This document shows, one piece after another, positions 51,816 through 60,421 of a stretch of DNA of 64,000 bases. A program made the position numbers and the translations under genes. Every line of letters begins with the position of its first letter. Within the stretch, counting starts at the first letter, position 1. The notes beneath the pieces are model-generated. The model saw only the letters and a list, made by a program, of their open reading frames with translations, did not search any database and had not been told where the DNA came from. Source of the stretch: Delftia sp. PS-11 (GTDB taxonomy: Bacteria; Pseudomonadota; Gammaproteobacteria; Burkholderiales; Burkholderiaceae_C); contig NZ_JACSYA010000005.1 of the NCBI RefSeq assembly GCF_029870285.1, positions 62,001-126,000 on the forward strand, written 5' to 3'.

Positions 51816-53036
51816 TCAAAGCGCCTCGGCCGTGCCGAGGATGGCGGTCGATTGGCTCGACAGCATGCCGCCGTTGCCGTGGACCACGGCCGTGCGGTGG
51901 CGCCCGAGCTGGCGCTGGCCGGCCTGGCCGCGCAGCTGGCGCACGGCCTCGATCAGCGCGAAGATGCCGTACATGCCCGGGTGCACGCACGACAGGCCGC
52001 CGCCGTTGGTGTTGACGGCCAGCCGCCCGCCGGGCGCGATGCCGCCCTGGTCCACGAAGGCGCCCCCTTCGCCCTTGGCGCAAAAGCCCAGGTCTTCCAG
52101 GAACAGCAGGGTGTTGATGGTGAAGGCGTCGTAGAGCTGGGCCATGTCCATGTCGGCGGCTGCCAGGTCCGCCATGGCGAAGGCCTGGGCACCCGACTGC
52201 ACGGCCGCCGTGGTGGTCAGGTCGGGCATGCAGGAAATCTGGCGGCTCCAGATGGCCGTGGCATTGCCCAGCACATAGACGGGCGGCTGGGGCAGGTCAC
52301 GCGCACGGTCGGCGCGCACCAGCACGATGGCGCCTGCGCCGTCGGTGACCAGGCAACAGTCGCGCACGCCCAGGGGGCTGGCGATGGGGCGGGCCGAGAG
52401 CACGTCCTCGATGGTCAGCGGATCGCGCATGAACGCCTCGGGGTTACGCTGGGCCCAGGCGCGCGCAGCCACGGCCACTTCGGCCAATTGCGCGCGCGTG
52501 GTGCCGAATTCGTGCATGTGGCGCGCGGCGGCCAGCGCATAGGCGGTCACGGGCAGCACGGGCTCGTACGGGAATTCGTAGGGCAGCGGGTCCAGCAGGC
52601 GCCGCGCGGCCTGGCTTTCTCGGCGTCCGAACGTGGCCGAGCGCTGGGCGCTGCCATAGCACACCAGCACGGCATGGCACTGGCCTGCATCCAGCGCGCG
52701 CATGGCCGGCAGCAGGTGGGCGATGAAGCTGCTGCCGCCGACCATGGTGCCGTCCACATAGGTCGGGTTGATGCCCAGGTGCTCGATCACGGGCAGGGTC
52801 CACATGCAGGCGTTGACGCTGCAGGTGGCCAGGCCGTCGATGTCCTGCATGCACAGGCCTGCATCGGCCACGGCGGCCTGGGCTGCGCGCGCCAGCAGGG
52901 TCATGTCGTCCATGCCAGGGGCCTCGCCGCAGCCATAGGTGGCAGCGCCTGCAATGGCCACGCGCCCGCGCAGCGGGCGGTTCACGGCGGCGGCGTCCAG
53001 GGCGGACCGGGGGATGCGTGTGCTGCGTGTGCTCAT
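51816..53036 (-). CDS. Thiolase-like protein (SCP2-thiolase type)
   Basis: 406 aa. Thiolase fold with DIDGLATCSVNACMW, GGSSFIAHLLPAMRALDAG, LVTDGAGAIVL and a C-terminal NTNGGGLSCVHPGMYG and HGNGG. These proteins act on acyl-CoA or related substrates and usually pair with a DUF35 zinc-ribbon protein, which is the case here (ATGA overlap with the upstream gene). The exact substrate is unknown. Confidence 0.85.
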   Translation of the reverse strand: MSTRSTRIPRSALDAAAVNRPLRGRVAIAGAATYGCGEAPGMDDMTLLARAAQAAVADAGLCMQDIDGLATCSVNACMWTLPVIEHLGINPTYVDGTMVGGSSFIAHLLPAMRALDAGQCHAVLVCYGSAQRSATFGRRESQAARRLLDPLPYEFPYEPVLPVTAYALAAARHMHEFGTTRAQLAEVAVAARAWAQRNPEAFMRDPLTIEDVLSARPIASPLGVRDCCLVTDGAGAIVLVRADRARDLPQPPVYVLGNATAIWSRQISCMPDLTTTAAVQSGAQAFAMADLAAADMDMAQLYDAFTINTLLFLEDLGFCAKGEGGAFVDQGGIAPGGRLAVNTNGGGLSCVHPGMYGIFALIEAVRQLRGQAGQRQLGRHRTAVVHGNGGMLSSQSTAILGTAEAL

Positions 53037-53461
53037 TGCGCATCTCCCGGCTGCGTCCCTGGAGCCGGGCCTGCCCCGGCCGGGCCTGACCTTGCCGGGA
53101 CAGGGCGGAACAGCACCAGGCCGTGTCCCTGCTGCTGCGCCACACGGCCCTGCACGCGCTGGCCGATGCGCACATCCTCAGGAGCGATGCCCTCGACGCG
53201 GCCCATCATGCGCACGCCCTCATCCAGATCGATCAGCGCCACGTTGTAGTTGCCGCCCTCGTCGCGCTGGCGTGCGATGGTGGAGACGGAGTAGACCGTG
53301 CCAGCGCCGCTGGCGCGCACCCAGCGCAGCGTGCTGGCACCGCAGTGCGGGCACAGCTCGCGCGGGGTGAAGACATGGCGTGCGCACTGCAGGCACTGCT
53401 GCAGGCAGAAGCGGCCGGCGTCGAGCTCGGCCTGGTAGTGGGTCTGTGCGCTCAGGTGCAT
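53033..53461 (-). CDS. DUF35 zinc-ribbon/OB-fold protein
   Basis: 142 aa. Rubredoxin-like zinc ribbon CLQCARHVFTPRELCPHC, then an OB fold (GAGTVYSVSTIARQRDE, GVRMMGRVEGI). It partners thiolase-like proteins as a CoA/acyl-substrate subunit. Its stop overlaps the thiolase start. ATG 53461 was chosen because the upstream open frame has no family resemblance. The C-terminus has a Pro/Ala/Gly-rich tail. Confidence 0.85.
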   Translation of the reverse strand: MHLSAQTHYQAELDAGRFCLQQCLQCARHVFTPRELCPHCGASTLRWVRASGAGTVYSVSTIARQRDEGGNYNVALIDLDEGVRMMGRVEGIAPEDVRIGQRVQGRVAQQQGHGLVLFRPVPARSGPAGAGPAPGTQPGDAQ

Positions 53462-53600
53462 GGGTGGGGCCTCCGTGGTCGTCGTGGCAGTGCCGGCGGC
53501 TGGCAATCGCGGCTGCCTGCCAGCATGCCCGGACTGCGGGCGCGCTTCAATTTGCCAATCTGGAAGGGTGGCTTCACGGCTGCCCTGCACAGGACTTGCC

Positions 53601-55109
53601 TCAGAGTGCCTGCGCCTGCTCCTGCAGCAGCCGCTTGAGCACCTTGCCGTTGGGGCTGGTGGGCAGTTCTGCCAGTGTCACGATGCGCGAGGGTAGCTTG
53701 TAGGGCGCAAGCCGCTGGCGCAGGTGCCCGTGCGCTGCCAGGGCGTCGAGCACGGCGCCGGGGCGCAGTTCCACGAAGGCGATGACTTGCTCGTTGCCAT
53801 CGCGCTCGGTCCGGCCCACTACGGCGCTGCGCTGCACGCCGGGCAGTTCGTTGAGGGCCAGCTCCACCTCGGCCGGGTAGACGTTGAAGCCCGAGCGGAT
53901 GATCATCTCCTTGAGCCGTCCGGCCACGAACAGCGCGCCGTCGGCATGCAGCTCGCCCAGGTCGCCGCTGGCATACCAGCCGCCTTCGCGCATCACGGCG
54001 GCCGTGGCCTGCGCGTCGCGGAAGTAGCCGTGCATGAGGCCGCGCCCGCGTATCCACAGCTCGCCGCGCTGGCCTGAGGGCAGGGGCTGGCCCGTGACGG
54101 CGTCGCAGACACGCACTTCGGCGCCCTCCACCACATAGCCGGCGCTGGTGTCGGGGCGGTGCTCGCGCATGCGCGTCAGGTGCACCGAGCCGGCGTATTC
54201 CGACAGCCCGTAGCCATGGTGCAGGGGCTGGCCGAACGCGTCCTCCACGCGCCTTTTCAGCACCGGGTCCAGCGGTCCCGCACCTGTGTAGACGTAGCGC
54301 AGCGCGGGCGCGTCGGGGTGTGCTGTGCCCTGCGCCTGCAGCCAGGCCAGCAGGCGCGAATACAGCGCGGGCGGGCCCTGCAGCTGCGTGACGCCGTGGC
54401 GCGCCAGCGCATCCAGCAGGTCGGCGGGGTCGAACTGCGGGCGCATCACCAGCTGTGCGCCCGCGTGCAGCGAGGCCAGCAGCACCGTGCCCAGGCCGAA
54501 GATATGGGTCATGGGCACAAAGGCGTAGCTGCGGTCGCCGGGCCCCAGCGCGCGCGATGCCGCCGAGATGCGCGCGAAGTGCGCCAGCGCGTCATGCCCC
54601 ACCATCACGCCCTTGGGCGTGCCCGTGGTGCCCGAGGTGAAGATCAGCGCCGCCACCGCGTCGCGCAGTGCGCCGACTTCGGCCTGCGCCTGCGCGCGAA
54701 CGCGGCTGTGCTGCATGCCGGCCAGCGCCGATCCGCACGCGCCAAGGCGCTGCGCGTGCGCTGCCGCGCTGGCCGAGGCGGCCGAGGTGAAATAGACGAT
54801 GCGTGCATCCGCCTTGTCCGCGAAGGCATCGATCTCTCCGGGCGCCATGCGCGCATTCACACCACAGGACCACGCGCCCACGCGGCTGCAGGCCAGGATC
54901 AGCGCGGCATGCGCGGGGCAGTTCTCGGCCACGGCCAGCACGCGGTCGCCGGGCTGTACGCCAAGCTGGCGCAGTTCGGCCTCGGCCGTGTCGGCCAGCG
55001 CGCCGATGTCGGCAAAGCTCAGGCTGCTGCCGTCCGGCAGATGGATGAAGGGGCGCTGCGGCGCCACGGCCAGCCAGCGGTCGAGAAGGTGGTGTATGCG
55101 TGTGTTCAT
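53601..55109 (-). CDS. AMP-forming acyl-CoA synthetase
   Basis: 502 aa. P-loop LIFTSGTTGTPKGVMVGH, GYGLSEYAG, YASGDLGEL and C-terminal catalytic Lys in PTSPNGKVLKR. Activates a carboxylic acid to its CoA thioester. ATG 55109; the frame upstream is open but belongs to the next gene's shadow. It lies between the zinc-ribbon protein and a Bug protein, so it may activate the acid that the Bug protein binds. Confidence 0.9.
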   Translation of the reverse strand: MNTRIHHLLDRWLAVAPQRPFIHLPDGSSLSFADIGALADTAEAELRQLGVQPGDRVLAVAENCPAHAALILACSRVGAWSCGVNARMAPGEIDAFADKADARIVYFTSAASASAAAHAQRLGACGSALAGMQHSRVRAQAQAEVGALRDAVAALIFTSGTTGTPKGVMVGHDALAHFARISAASRALGPGDRSYAFVPMTHIFGLGTVLLASLHAGAQLVMRPQFDPADLLDALARHGVTQLQGPPALYSRLLAWLQAQGTAHPDAPALRYVYTGAGPLDPVLKRRVEDAFGQPLHHGYGLSEYAGSVHLTRMREHRPDTSAGYVVEGAEVRVCDAVTGQPLPSGQRGELWIRGRGLMHGYFRDAQATAAVMREGGWYASGDLGELHADGALFVAGRLKEMIIRSGFNVYPAEVELALNELPGVQRSAVVGRTERDGNEQVIAFVELRPGAVLDALAAHGHLRQRLAPYKLPSRIVTLAELPTSPNGKVLKRLLQEQAQAL

Positions 55110-55117
55110 GCTGCGGC

Positions 55118-56095
55118 TCAGTCCACCACGATGCCCTGTGTCACGCAGGCCCACATCGCGCGCTCTTTGCTGCCGCGTTCGGCCAGCGCCTGGGGCGCGC
55201 CCGTCCATTCCTCGTAGCCCAGCTCCTTGAAGCGCTTGCGCAGCCCGGGCTGCGCCAGAGCGGCGTTGATGGCCTGATTCAGGCGCGCCACGACATCGGT
55301 CGCCATGCCCCTGGGTCCGTAGATGCCGTACCAGCCGCCCACATCGAAGTCTTTGAGGCCCTCGATGCCCGATTCGGCGAAGGTGGGCACGTCGGGCAGG
55401 GAGGCATTGCGCTGCGGCGAGGTCACGGCCACGGCGCGGACCCTGCCGCTGTGGATGTAGCTGCTGGCGGTGCTGATGATGTCCATCATCATGCTCAGCT
55501 GTCCGCCGATCACGTCGGCCATGGCGGGGGCGTTGCCCTTGTAGGGAATGTGGCTCATCTCGATGCCGCTGCGCCGCGCGAACAGCAGCGTGCCCAGATG
55601 GTTGGAGGCGCCCACGCCGGCCGAGCCGTAGTTGAGTGTGCCCGGATGGGCTTTGGCATGGGCGACCAGTTCGGCCGCGCTCCGGTACGGCTCGCGGTGG
55701 TTGACCACCAGCACGTTGTAGTAGCTGAGCACGGGGGCCACGGGCGTGAGGTCCCTGGCCGGGTCGAAGGGCATCCGGGGCATCACGTTGGGGCTGATGG
55801 TGATGGTGGGACTGGCCGCGAACCACAGCGTCAGGCCGTCGGCCCTGGCGCGCACGACTTCGCTGCCGGCCAGGGTGGCATTGGCGCCGGGCTTGTTTTC
55901 CACGACCACCGTGCCGCCCAGCTCCTGGGCCAGTGCCGCGCCGAACAGGCGCGCGCCCTGGTCCACAGGGCCGCCTGCGGAGTAGCCCACGATCAGGCGC
56001 AGGGGCTGCGCATCCTGGGCGGCGGCAGGCCCTGTGCCCAGCAGCGGTGACAGTGCCAGGATGGCCAGTGCCTTGCGGCGCAACGCGGTGCTCAT
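55118..56095 (-). CDS. Tripartite tricarboxylate transporter binding protein (Bug family), copy 1
   Basis: 325 aa with signal peptide (ALAILALSPLLGTGPAAA-Q). Bug fold: RLIVGYSAGGPVDQGARLF, VVVENKPGANATLAG, YKGNAPAMADVIGGQLSMM. It binds a carboxylate in the periplasm. CAGGAGACACAC precedes ATG 56095. No TctAB membrane genes are nearby, which is common for orphan Bug proteins. Confidence 0.9.
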   Translation of the reverse strand: MSTALRRKALAILALSPLLGTGPAAAQDAQPLRLIVGYSAGGPVDQGARLFGAALAQELGGTVVVENKPGANATLAGSEVVRARADGLTLWFAASPTITISPNVMPRMPFDPARDLTPVAPVLSYYNVLVVNHREPYRSAAELVAHAKAHPGTLNYGSAGVGASNHLGTLLFARRSGIEMSHIPYKGNAPAMADVIGGQLSMMMDIISTASSYIHSGRVRAVAVTSPQRNASLPDVPTFAESGIEGLKDFDVGGWYGIYGPRGMATDVVARLNQAINAALAQPGLRKRFKELGYEEWTGAPQALAERGSKERAMWACVTQGIVVD

Positions 56096-56284
56096 GTGTG
56101 TCTCCTGCAAACGGTCGATGAGGCAATGCCGTGGCCTGCAGCCCGGCACACCCGGTCCAAGCCGGGCTGCAGGCCATGGTGCGGACATGGGCGCACCATG
56201 GGAATCTGCTTTTGCCAAAGCCAGGGTTTGTCGGTTGTTAGGGCTTTGCGTGGACTGTGCAGGAGTGCAGGGAAGGCTCCAGGC

Positions 56285-56650
56285 CTAGTCCCAGTGTGAG
56301 TCCTCTGACAGATGCTGTTCTAGCTCCATGGCATCGTGCAGTACGCGGCCGATGATCAGGTACGCGTCTTGCGTTCGGTAGATCAGGAAATGCCTGGGAT
56401 GCCGCACGATACCTGTAGCTGTGCGCGCCCGTTCGCGGCTCAGGCGCAGGTGCCATGAGCGTACTCCCTCCCCCAATTCTGGCCGCTGTGTGCTGCCTGG
56501 CCGGTCTGGCTGTGCTGCAAGATCGCGCAACGCAGAGACGATGAGGGCTTGATAGCGCAGGCGTGCCGGTATGCCGAAATGGTCCTGCGTCCAGGCGAGG
56601 ATGCCTGCCAGGTCTGCTTGAGCAGCGGCCGAAAGGCGGTACTGCGCCAT
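56285..56650 (-). CDS. parE: ParE/RelE-superfamily toxin
   Basis: 121 aa. ParE-like opening YRLSAAAQADLAGILAWTQDHFG and the conserved HFLIYRTQDAYLIIGRVLHDAMELEQHL end. ParE toxins poison DNA gyrase. Its ATG overlaps the antitoxin stop (TGATG). Confidence 0.9.
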   Translation of the reverse strand: MAQYRLSAAAQADLAGILAWTQDHFGIPARLRYQALIVSALRDLAAQPDRPGSTQRPELGEGVRSWHLRLSRERARTATGIVRHPRHFLIYRTQDAYLIIGRVLHDAMELEQHLSEDSHWD

Positions 56651-56940
56651 CAGCCCTTTGTATTGGCCCGGGTCACAGCTTTCTGCCCCAGGGCCGCCAT
56701 GAAACCCTCGAGTTCGCTGTCCGACAACTCGATGTAGCGGCCTGCTGCAATGTCAGACCAGCCTTGATGGGCTGCCGCCTGGAGTGCGGTGCGCTTGGCG
56801 GCATCCATGGATTCGCGCTGCTCGATCAGGCGTAGGCCTTCACGCAGCACCTCGCTGGCGTTCTGGTAACGCCCTGATTGCACCAGTGTCTCGACCAGTG
56901 CATGCTGGTGCTCGCTGAGCACGACATTGCGGGTGGGCAT
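56650..56940 (-). CDS. parD: ParD-family antitoxin
   Basis: 96 aa. Ribbon-helix-helix N-terminus (TRNVVLSEHQHALVETLVQSGRYQNASEVLREGLRL) for DNA binding and a C-terminal toxin-binding tail. ATG 56940. It is the first gene of the module and probably represses its own promoter through the palindrome at 56979-57001. Confidence 0.92.
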   Translation of the reverse strand: MPTRNVVLSEHQHALVETLVQSGRYQNASEVLREGLRLIEQRESMDAAKRTALQAAAHQGWSDIAAGRYIELSDSELEGFMAALGQKAVTRANTKG

Positions 56941-56969
56941 GGCTGCTGCTCCCTGTTGAAAGGAGCCCC

Positions 56970-57001
56970 AGTCTAAAAGGATTGGCATGCCATGCCAATC
57001 C
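56970..57001 (-). promoter_or_regulatory. parDE promoter with overlapping operator palindrome (and possible terminator of the SDR gene)
   Basis: GGATTGGCAT-GCC-ATGCCAATCC (56979-57001) is a perfect 10-bp inverted repeat. Read toward parD, TTGGCA (-35) and TAGACT (-10) are 17 bp apart, with the -35 and spacer inside the repeat. The same hairpin followed by TTTT could also end the SDR transcript, whose stop is 16 nt upstream. Confidence 0.65.
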
Positions 57002-57017
57002 GGTGCGTGCCTGCCGG

Positions 57018-57935
57018 TTAAATCGGGTCCCAGCTGAATACATCAGCAGAGCGGTCCATGGGGACAAAGCTGGCCTTGAGTGCGGGCATGGCGTGTTCGG
57101 CGATGTGCTCGGGCGACCAGCCTTCGCTGCGGTGCACCGAGCGCAGCGGGCGCGGCTGGCTCATGACGAAGATTTCGTTGTTGCGCACGGCGAAGACCTG
57201 GGCGTTGACCTCGCGGGCGGCATCGGACAGCAGGTAGACGGCCAGCGGCGCGATCTTGCCGGGCGTCATCTGCTGGATCCTGGCCACGCGCGCCTGCTGC
57301 TCTGGCGTGTCGGTGGGAATGGCGCCGATCATGCGGCTCCAGGCGAAGGGGGCGATGCAGTTGGAGCGCACATTGAATTTCTGCATGTCCAGCGCGATGG
57401 ATTTGGACAGGGCCGTCAGGCCCAGCTTGGCCGCGCTGTAGTTGGCCTGGCCCAGGTTGCCGATCAGGCCCGAGGTCGAGGTCATGTGCACGAAGGCGCC
57501 GCTGCCCTGTTCCTTGAAATGGCCGGCGGCCGCGCGGCTCATGTGGTAGCTGCCGTACAGGTGGACCTGGATGACGGCATCCCACTCGTCCAGGCCCATT
57601 TTGTGGAAGATGCGGTCGCGCAGGATGCCGGCGTTGTTGACCACGCCGTCGATGCGCCCGAAGTGGTCCATGGCGCACTGCACGATGCGTGCGGCGCTGG
57701 CGGCCCCGGCCACGCTGTCGGTATTGGCCACGGCCTGGCCGCCTGCGGCGCGGATGTCTGCGGCCACCTGCTGCGCGGGCCCGGCGTCCGTGCCTTCGCC
57801 CGAGGTGGACGTGCCGATGTCGTTGACCACGACCCTGGCACCTGCGGCCGCCAGGGCCAGCGCCATGTCCCTGCCGATGCCGCCGCCGGCCCCCGTCACC
57901 ACCACCACCTTGCCCTGCATCATCTTGTGCGCCAT
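57018..57935 (-). CDS. Short-chain dehydrogenase (MFE-2-like 3-hydroxyacyl-CoA dehydrogenase type)
   Basis: 305 aa. NAD motif TGAGGGIGRDMA, NNAGILRD, and the catalytic YSAAK. The EGTDAGPAQQVAADI insert and RIFHKMGLDEWDAVIQVHL are typical of the hydroxyacyl-CoA branch related to peroxisomal multifunctional enzyme 2. ATG 57935 chosen; the frame upstream lacks family resemblance. It is divergent from the MaoC-like hydratase gene. Confidence 0.85.
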   Translation of the reverse strand: MAHKMMQGKVVVVTGAGGGIGRDMALALAAAGARVVVNDIGTSTSGEGTDAGPAQQVAADIRAAGGQAVANTDSVAGAASAARIVQCAMDHFGRIDGVVNNAGILRDRIFHKMGLDEWDAVIQVHLYGSYHMSRAAAGHFKEQGSGAFVHMTSTSGLIGNLGQANYSAAKLGLTALSKSIALDMQKFNVRSNCIAPFAWSRMIGAIPTDTPEQQARVARIQQMTPGKIAPLAVYLLSDAAREVNAQVFAVRNNEIFVMSQPRPLRSVHRSEGWSPEHIAEHAMPALKASFVPMDRSADVFSWDPI

Positions 57936-58154
57936 GGCCTGCCGTCCTCGCTGCTCGTTGATTGGGAAGAAGTCGCGTCCGAGCATGCCGGCAAACATGT
58001 GCGCGCGCCATTCGGCAATCGCAAGGGAGGACTTCGCGGCAATGAAAGCGCCGCCGGCGCCGCGCCAGCACCTGTCCAGCCTTCAGTGCCGCCAAAGGCT
58101 TGCTTAAGAAAACGCCGATTGCGGCCGGGCCCGCTTGCCCCGACCATGGCAGCC

Positions 58155-59057
58155 ATGACAGAACAGCAACCCCGCGACACCATCGACGCCGCCGCGCTGG
58201 CGCACCTGCAGTCCTGGCAGGGCCGCAGCGAAACCCTCCAGGACCGCATCACGGCCGCGCCTGTGGCCGCGCTGTCGGCCACGCTGGACCGGCAGGACCC
58301 CGAACCCGGCGAAGGCACGGCGCTGCCGCTGCTGTGGCACTGGCTTTACTTCCTGCCCCATGCGCGCCAGAGCGAACTCGGCCCGGACGGCCATGCGCGC
58401 CGTGGCGGCTTTCTGCCGCCCGTGCCGTTGCCGCGCCGCATGTGGGCCGGCGGGCGCTTGCGCTGGCAGCCTGGCAACCCGCTGCAGGTGGGCCAGGCCG
58501 TGGAGCGCCGCTCCACCATCCGCTCGGTCAGCCACAAGAGCGGCCGCTCGGGCGAGCTGCTGTTCGTGCTGGTCGAGCATGCCTTCAGCAATGCCCAGGG
58601 GCTGGCGCTGACCGAGGAGCACGACATCGTCTACCGCGCTGCAGCCCGGCCGGCAGATCCCGTGCCCGTGCCGCAACTGCCGCCGCTGGCCGGCCAGCAG
58701 GTCTGGTCGCGCACCATCGTCCCCGACGATGTGCTGCTGTTTCGCTATTCGGCGCTGACCTTCAACGGCCATCGCATCCACTACGACCGCCGCTATGTGA
58801 CCGAGACCGAGGGCTATCCCGGCCTGATCGTGCATGGCCCCCTGATCGCCACGCTGCTGCTGGACCTGCTGCGCCGCGAGCTGCCTCTGGCCCAGGTGCT
58901 GTCTTTCGAGTTCAAGGCCGTGCGCCCCACTTTCGACCTGCATGCCTTCAGCGTGCATGGCAGGCCGTCGGCCGATGGCCGCACCGTCGAGCTGTGGGCG
59001 CAGGACCACGAAGGCTGGCTGACCATGGCCGGGAAAGCCTGCCTGGGCGCTCCCTGA
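58155..59057 (+). CDS. MaoC/HTD2-type hydratase (itaconyl-CoA or mesaconyl-C4-CoA hydratase-like)
   Basis: 300 aa. Double hot-dog protein: N-terminal half with WHWLYFLPHARQSELGPDGH and GGFLPPVPLPRRMWAGG; C-terminal half with FRYSALTFNGHRIHYDRRY, the catalytic loop of this branch. Length and motifs fit mesaconyl-C4-CoA/itaconyl-CoA hydratases. Next to a CaiB transferase and a CitE lyase. ATG 58146 is an alternative start. Confidence 0.82.
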   Translation: MTEQQPRDTIDAAALAHLQSWQGRSETLQDRITAAPVAALSATLDRQDPEPGEGTALPLLWHWLYFLPHARQSELGPDGHARRGGFLPPVPLPRRMWAGGRLRWQPGNPLQVGQAVERRSTIRSVSHKSGRSGELLFVLVEHAFSNAQGLALTEEHDIVYRAAARPADPVPVPQLPPLAGQQVWSRTIVPDDVLLFRYSALTFNGHRIHYDRRYVTETEGYPGLIVHGPLIATLLLDLLRRELPLAQVLSFEFKAVRPTFDLHAFSVHGRPSADGRTVELWAQDHEGWLTMAGKACLGAP

Positions 59058-59177
59058 GCCGATTCGCGCCCTGCGGATGTCCGCCCTGCTGCAGTGCCGC
59101 TGGCCCGGGCCTTGTCCGGCTGGGGCGCGCCAGCCCGATGGACAGTGGTTATCGCCAAAGCGCAATGGATCATCAAG

Positions 59178-60374
59178 ATGACAAAACAAACTCTCCGCCC
59201 TCTGGACGGCACCACTGTCGTTTCTCTGGAACACGCGGTGGCCGCACCGTTTTGCACGCGCCAGCTGGCCGACCTGGGCGCGCGCGTGATCAAGGTCGAG
59301 CGTCCCGGCAGCGGCGACTTCGCGCGCGGCTATGACCAGCGCGTCAATGGCCAGTCCTCGCATTTCACCTGGATCAACCGCAGCAAGGAGAGCCTGGCGC
59401 TGGACCTCAAGCAGCCTGATGCGCTGGGCGCGCTGATGCAGCTGCTCGAAGACGCCGATGTGCTGGTGCAGAACCTGGCGCCTGGCGCCGCCGCCCGCAT
59501 GGGGCTGTCCTGGGAGGCGCTGCGCACGCGTTTCCCGCGCCTGATCGTCTGCGACATCAGCGGCTATGGGGCCGACGGTCCCTACCGCGACAAGAAGGCC
59601 TACGATCTGCTGATTCAGAGCGAAGCGGGCTTTCTGTCGGTCACGGGCACGCCGCAGGAGCCATCCAAGGCCGGCATCTCGGTGGCCGACATCGCTGCCG
59701 GCATGTACGCCTACACCAGCATCCTCTCGGCCCTGCTGCTGCGCGGGCGCACGGGGGAGGGCAGCCATATCGATGTGTCCATGCTGGAAGCCCTGGGCGA
59801 GTGGATGGGCTACCCCATGTACTACGCCTTCGATGGCGCGCCGCCGCCACCGCGCACAGGCGCCTCGCACGCCAGCATCTATCCCTACGGGCCGTTTGCG
59901 GCCGGTGACGGCGCCACTGTCATGCTGGGGCTGCAAAACGAGCGTGAATGGAAAGTCTTTTGCGAGCAGGTGCTGCGCCAGCCCGCGCTGGCCGCCGATG
60001 CGCGCTTTGCCAGCAATGCGCTGCGCAATGCCCACCGCGAAGAACTGCAGGCCCTGATTCTGGCCGTGTTCGCCACCCTGGATGCCGCCCAGGTGGTGGA
60101 GCGGCTGGAGCAGGCCGGCATTGCCAACGCCCGCGTCAACGACATGGCCGGCCTGTGGGCCCACCCCCAGCTGGCCGCGCGCCAGCGCTGGCGCAGCGTG
60201 CAGACGCCGGCCGGGCCGGTGCAGGCGCTGCTGCCGCCTGGCGCCAACAGCGCCTTCGACTATCGCATGGACGCCGTGCCGGCCGTGGGCGAACACAGCG
60301 AGGCCATTCTGGCCGGCCTGGGCTGGCCGGCCGAGCGCATCGCCGCGCTCTATGCCGATGCCAGCGTCCAGTGA
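59178..60374 (+). CDS. Class III (CaiB/BaiF) CoA-transferase
   Basis: 398 aa. Moves CoA between acids through an enzyme-bound aspartyl anhydride. VVSLEHAVAAPFCTRQLADLG opening, DVLVQNLAPGAAARMGL, YDLLIQSEAGFLSVTG and SVADIAAGMYAYTSI, which holds the expected Asp. Weak ribosome site at ATG 59178. The hydratase/transferase/lyase set suggests itaconate or a related C5 diacid as substrate. Confidence 0.88.
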   Translation: MTKQTLRPLDGTTVVSLEHAVAAPFCTRQLADLGARVIKVERPGSGDFARGYDQRVNGQSSHFTWINRSKESLALDLKQPDALGALMQLLEDADVLVQNLAPGAAARMGLSWEALRTRFPRLIVCDISGYGADGPYRDKKAYDLLIQSEAGFLSVTGTPQEPSKAGISVADIAAGMYAYTSILSALLLRGRTGEGSHIDVSMLEALGEWMGYPMYYAFDGAPPPPRTGASHASIYPYGPFAAGDGATVMLGLQNEREWKVFCEQVLRQPALAADARFASNALRNAHREELQALILAVFATLDAAQVVERLEQAGIANARVNDMAGLWAHPQLAARQRWRSVQTPAGPVQALLPPGANSAFDYRMDAVPAVGEHSEAILAGLGWPAERIAALYADASVQ

Positions 60375-60421
60375 CACCGGCCCTGTGAAACCTGTGCGCA
60401 GCGCCTGCGCGGGAAAAAGCC

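Noticed and set aside
58015..58122. GCAATCG/CGATTGC inverted pair between the divergent SDR and MaoC genes
   Set aside because: Only 7 bp per arm and about 95 bp apart; expected by chance at this length.
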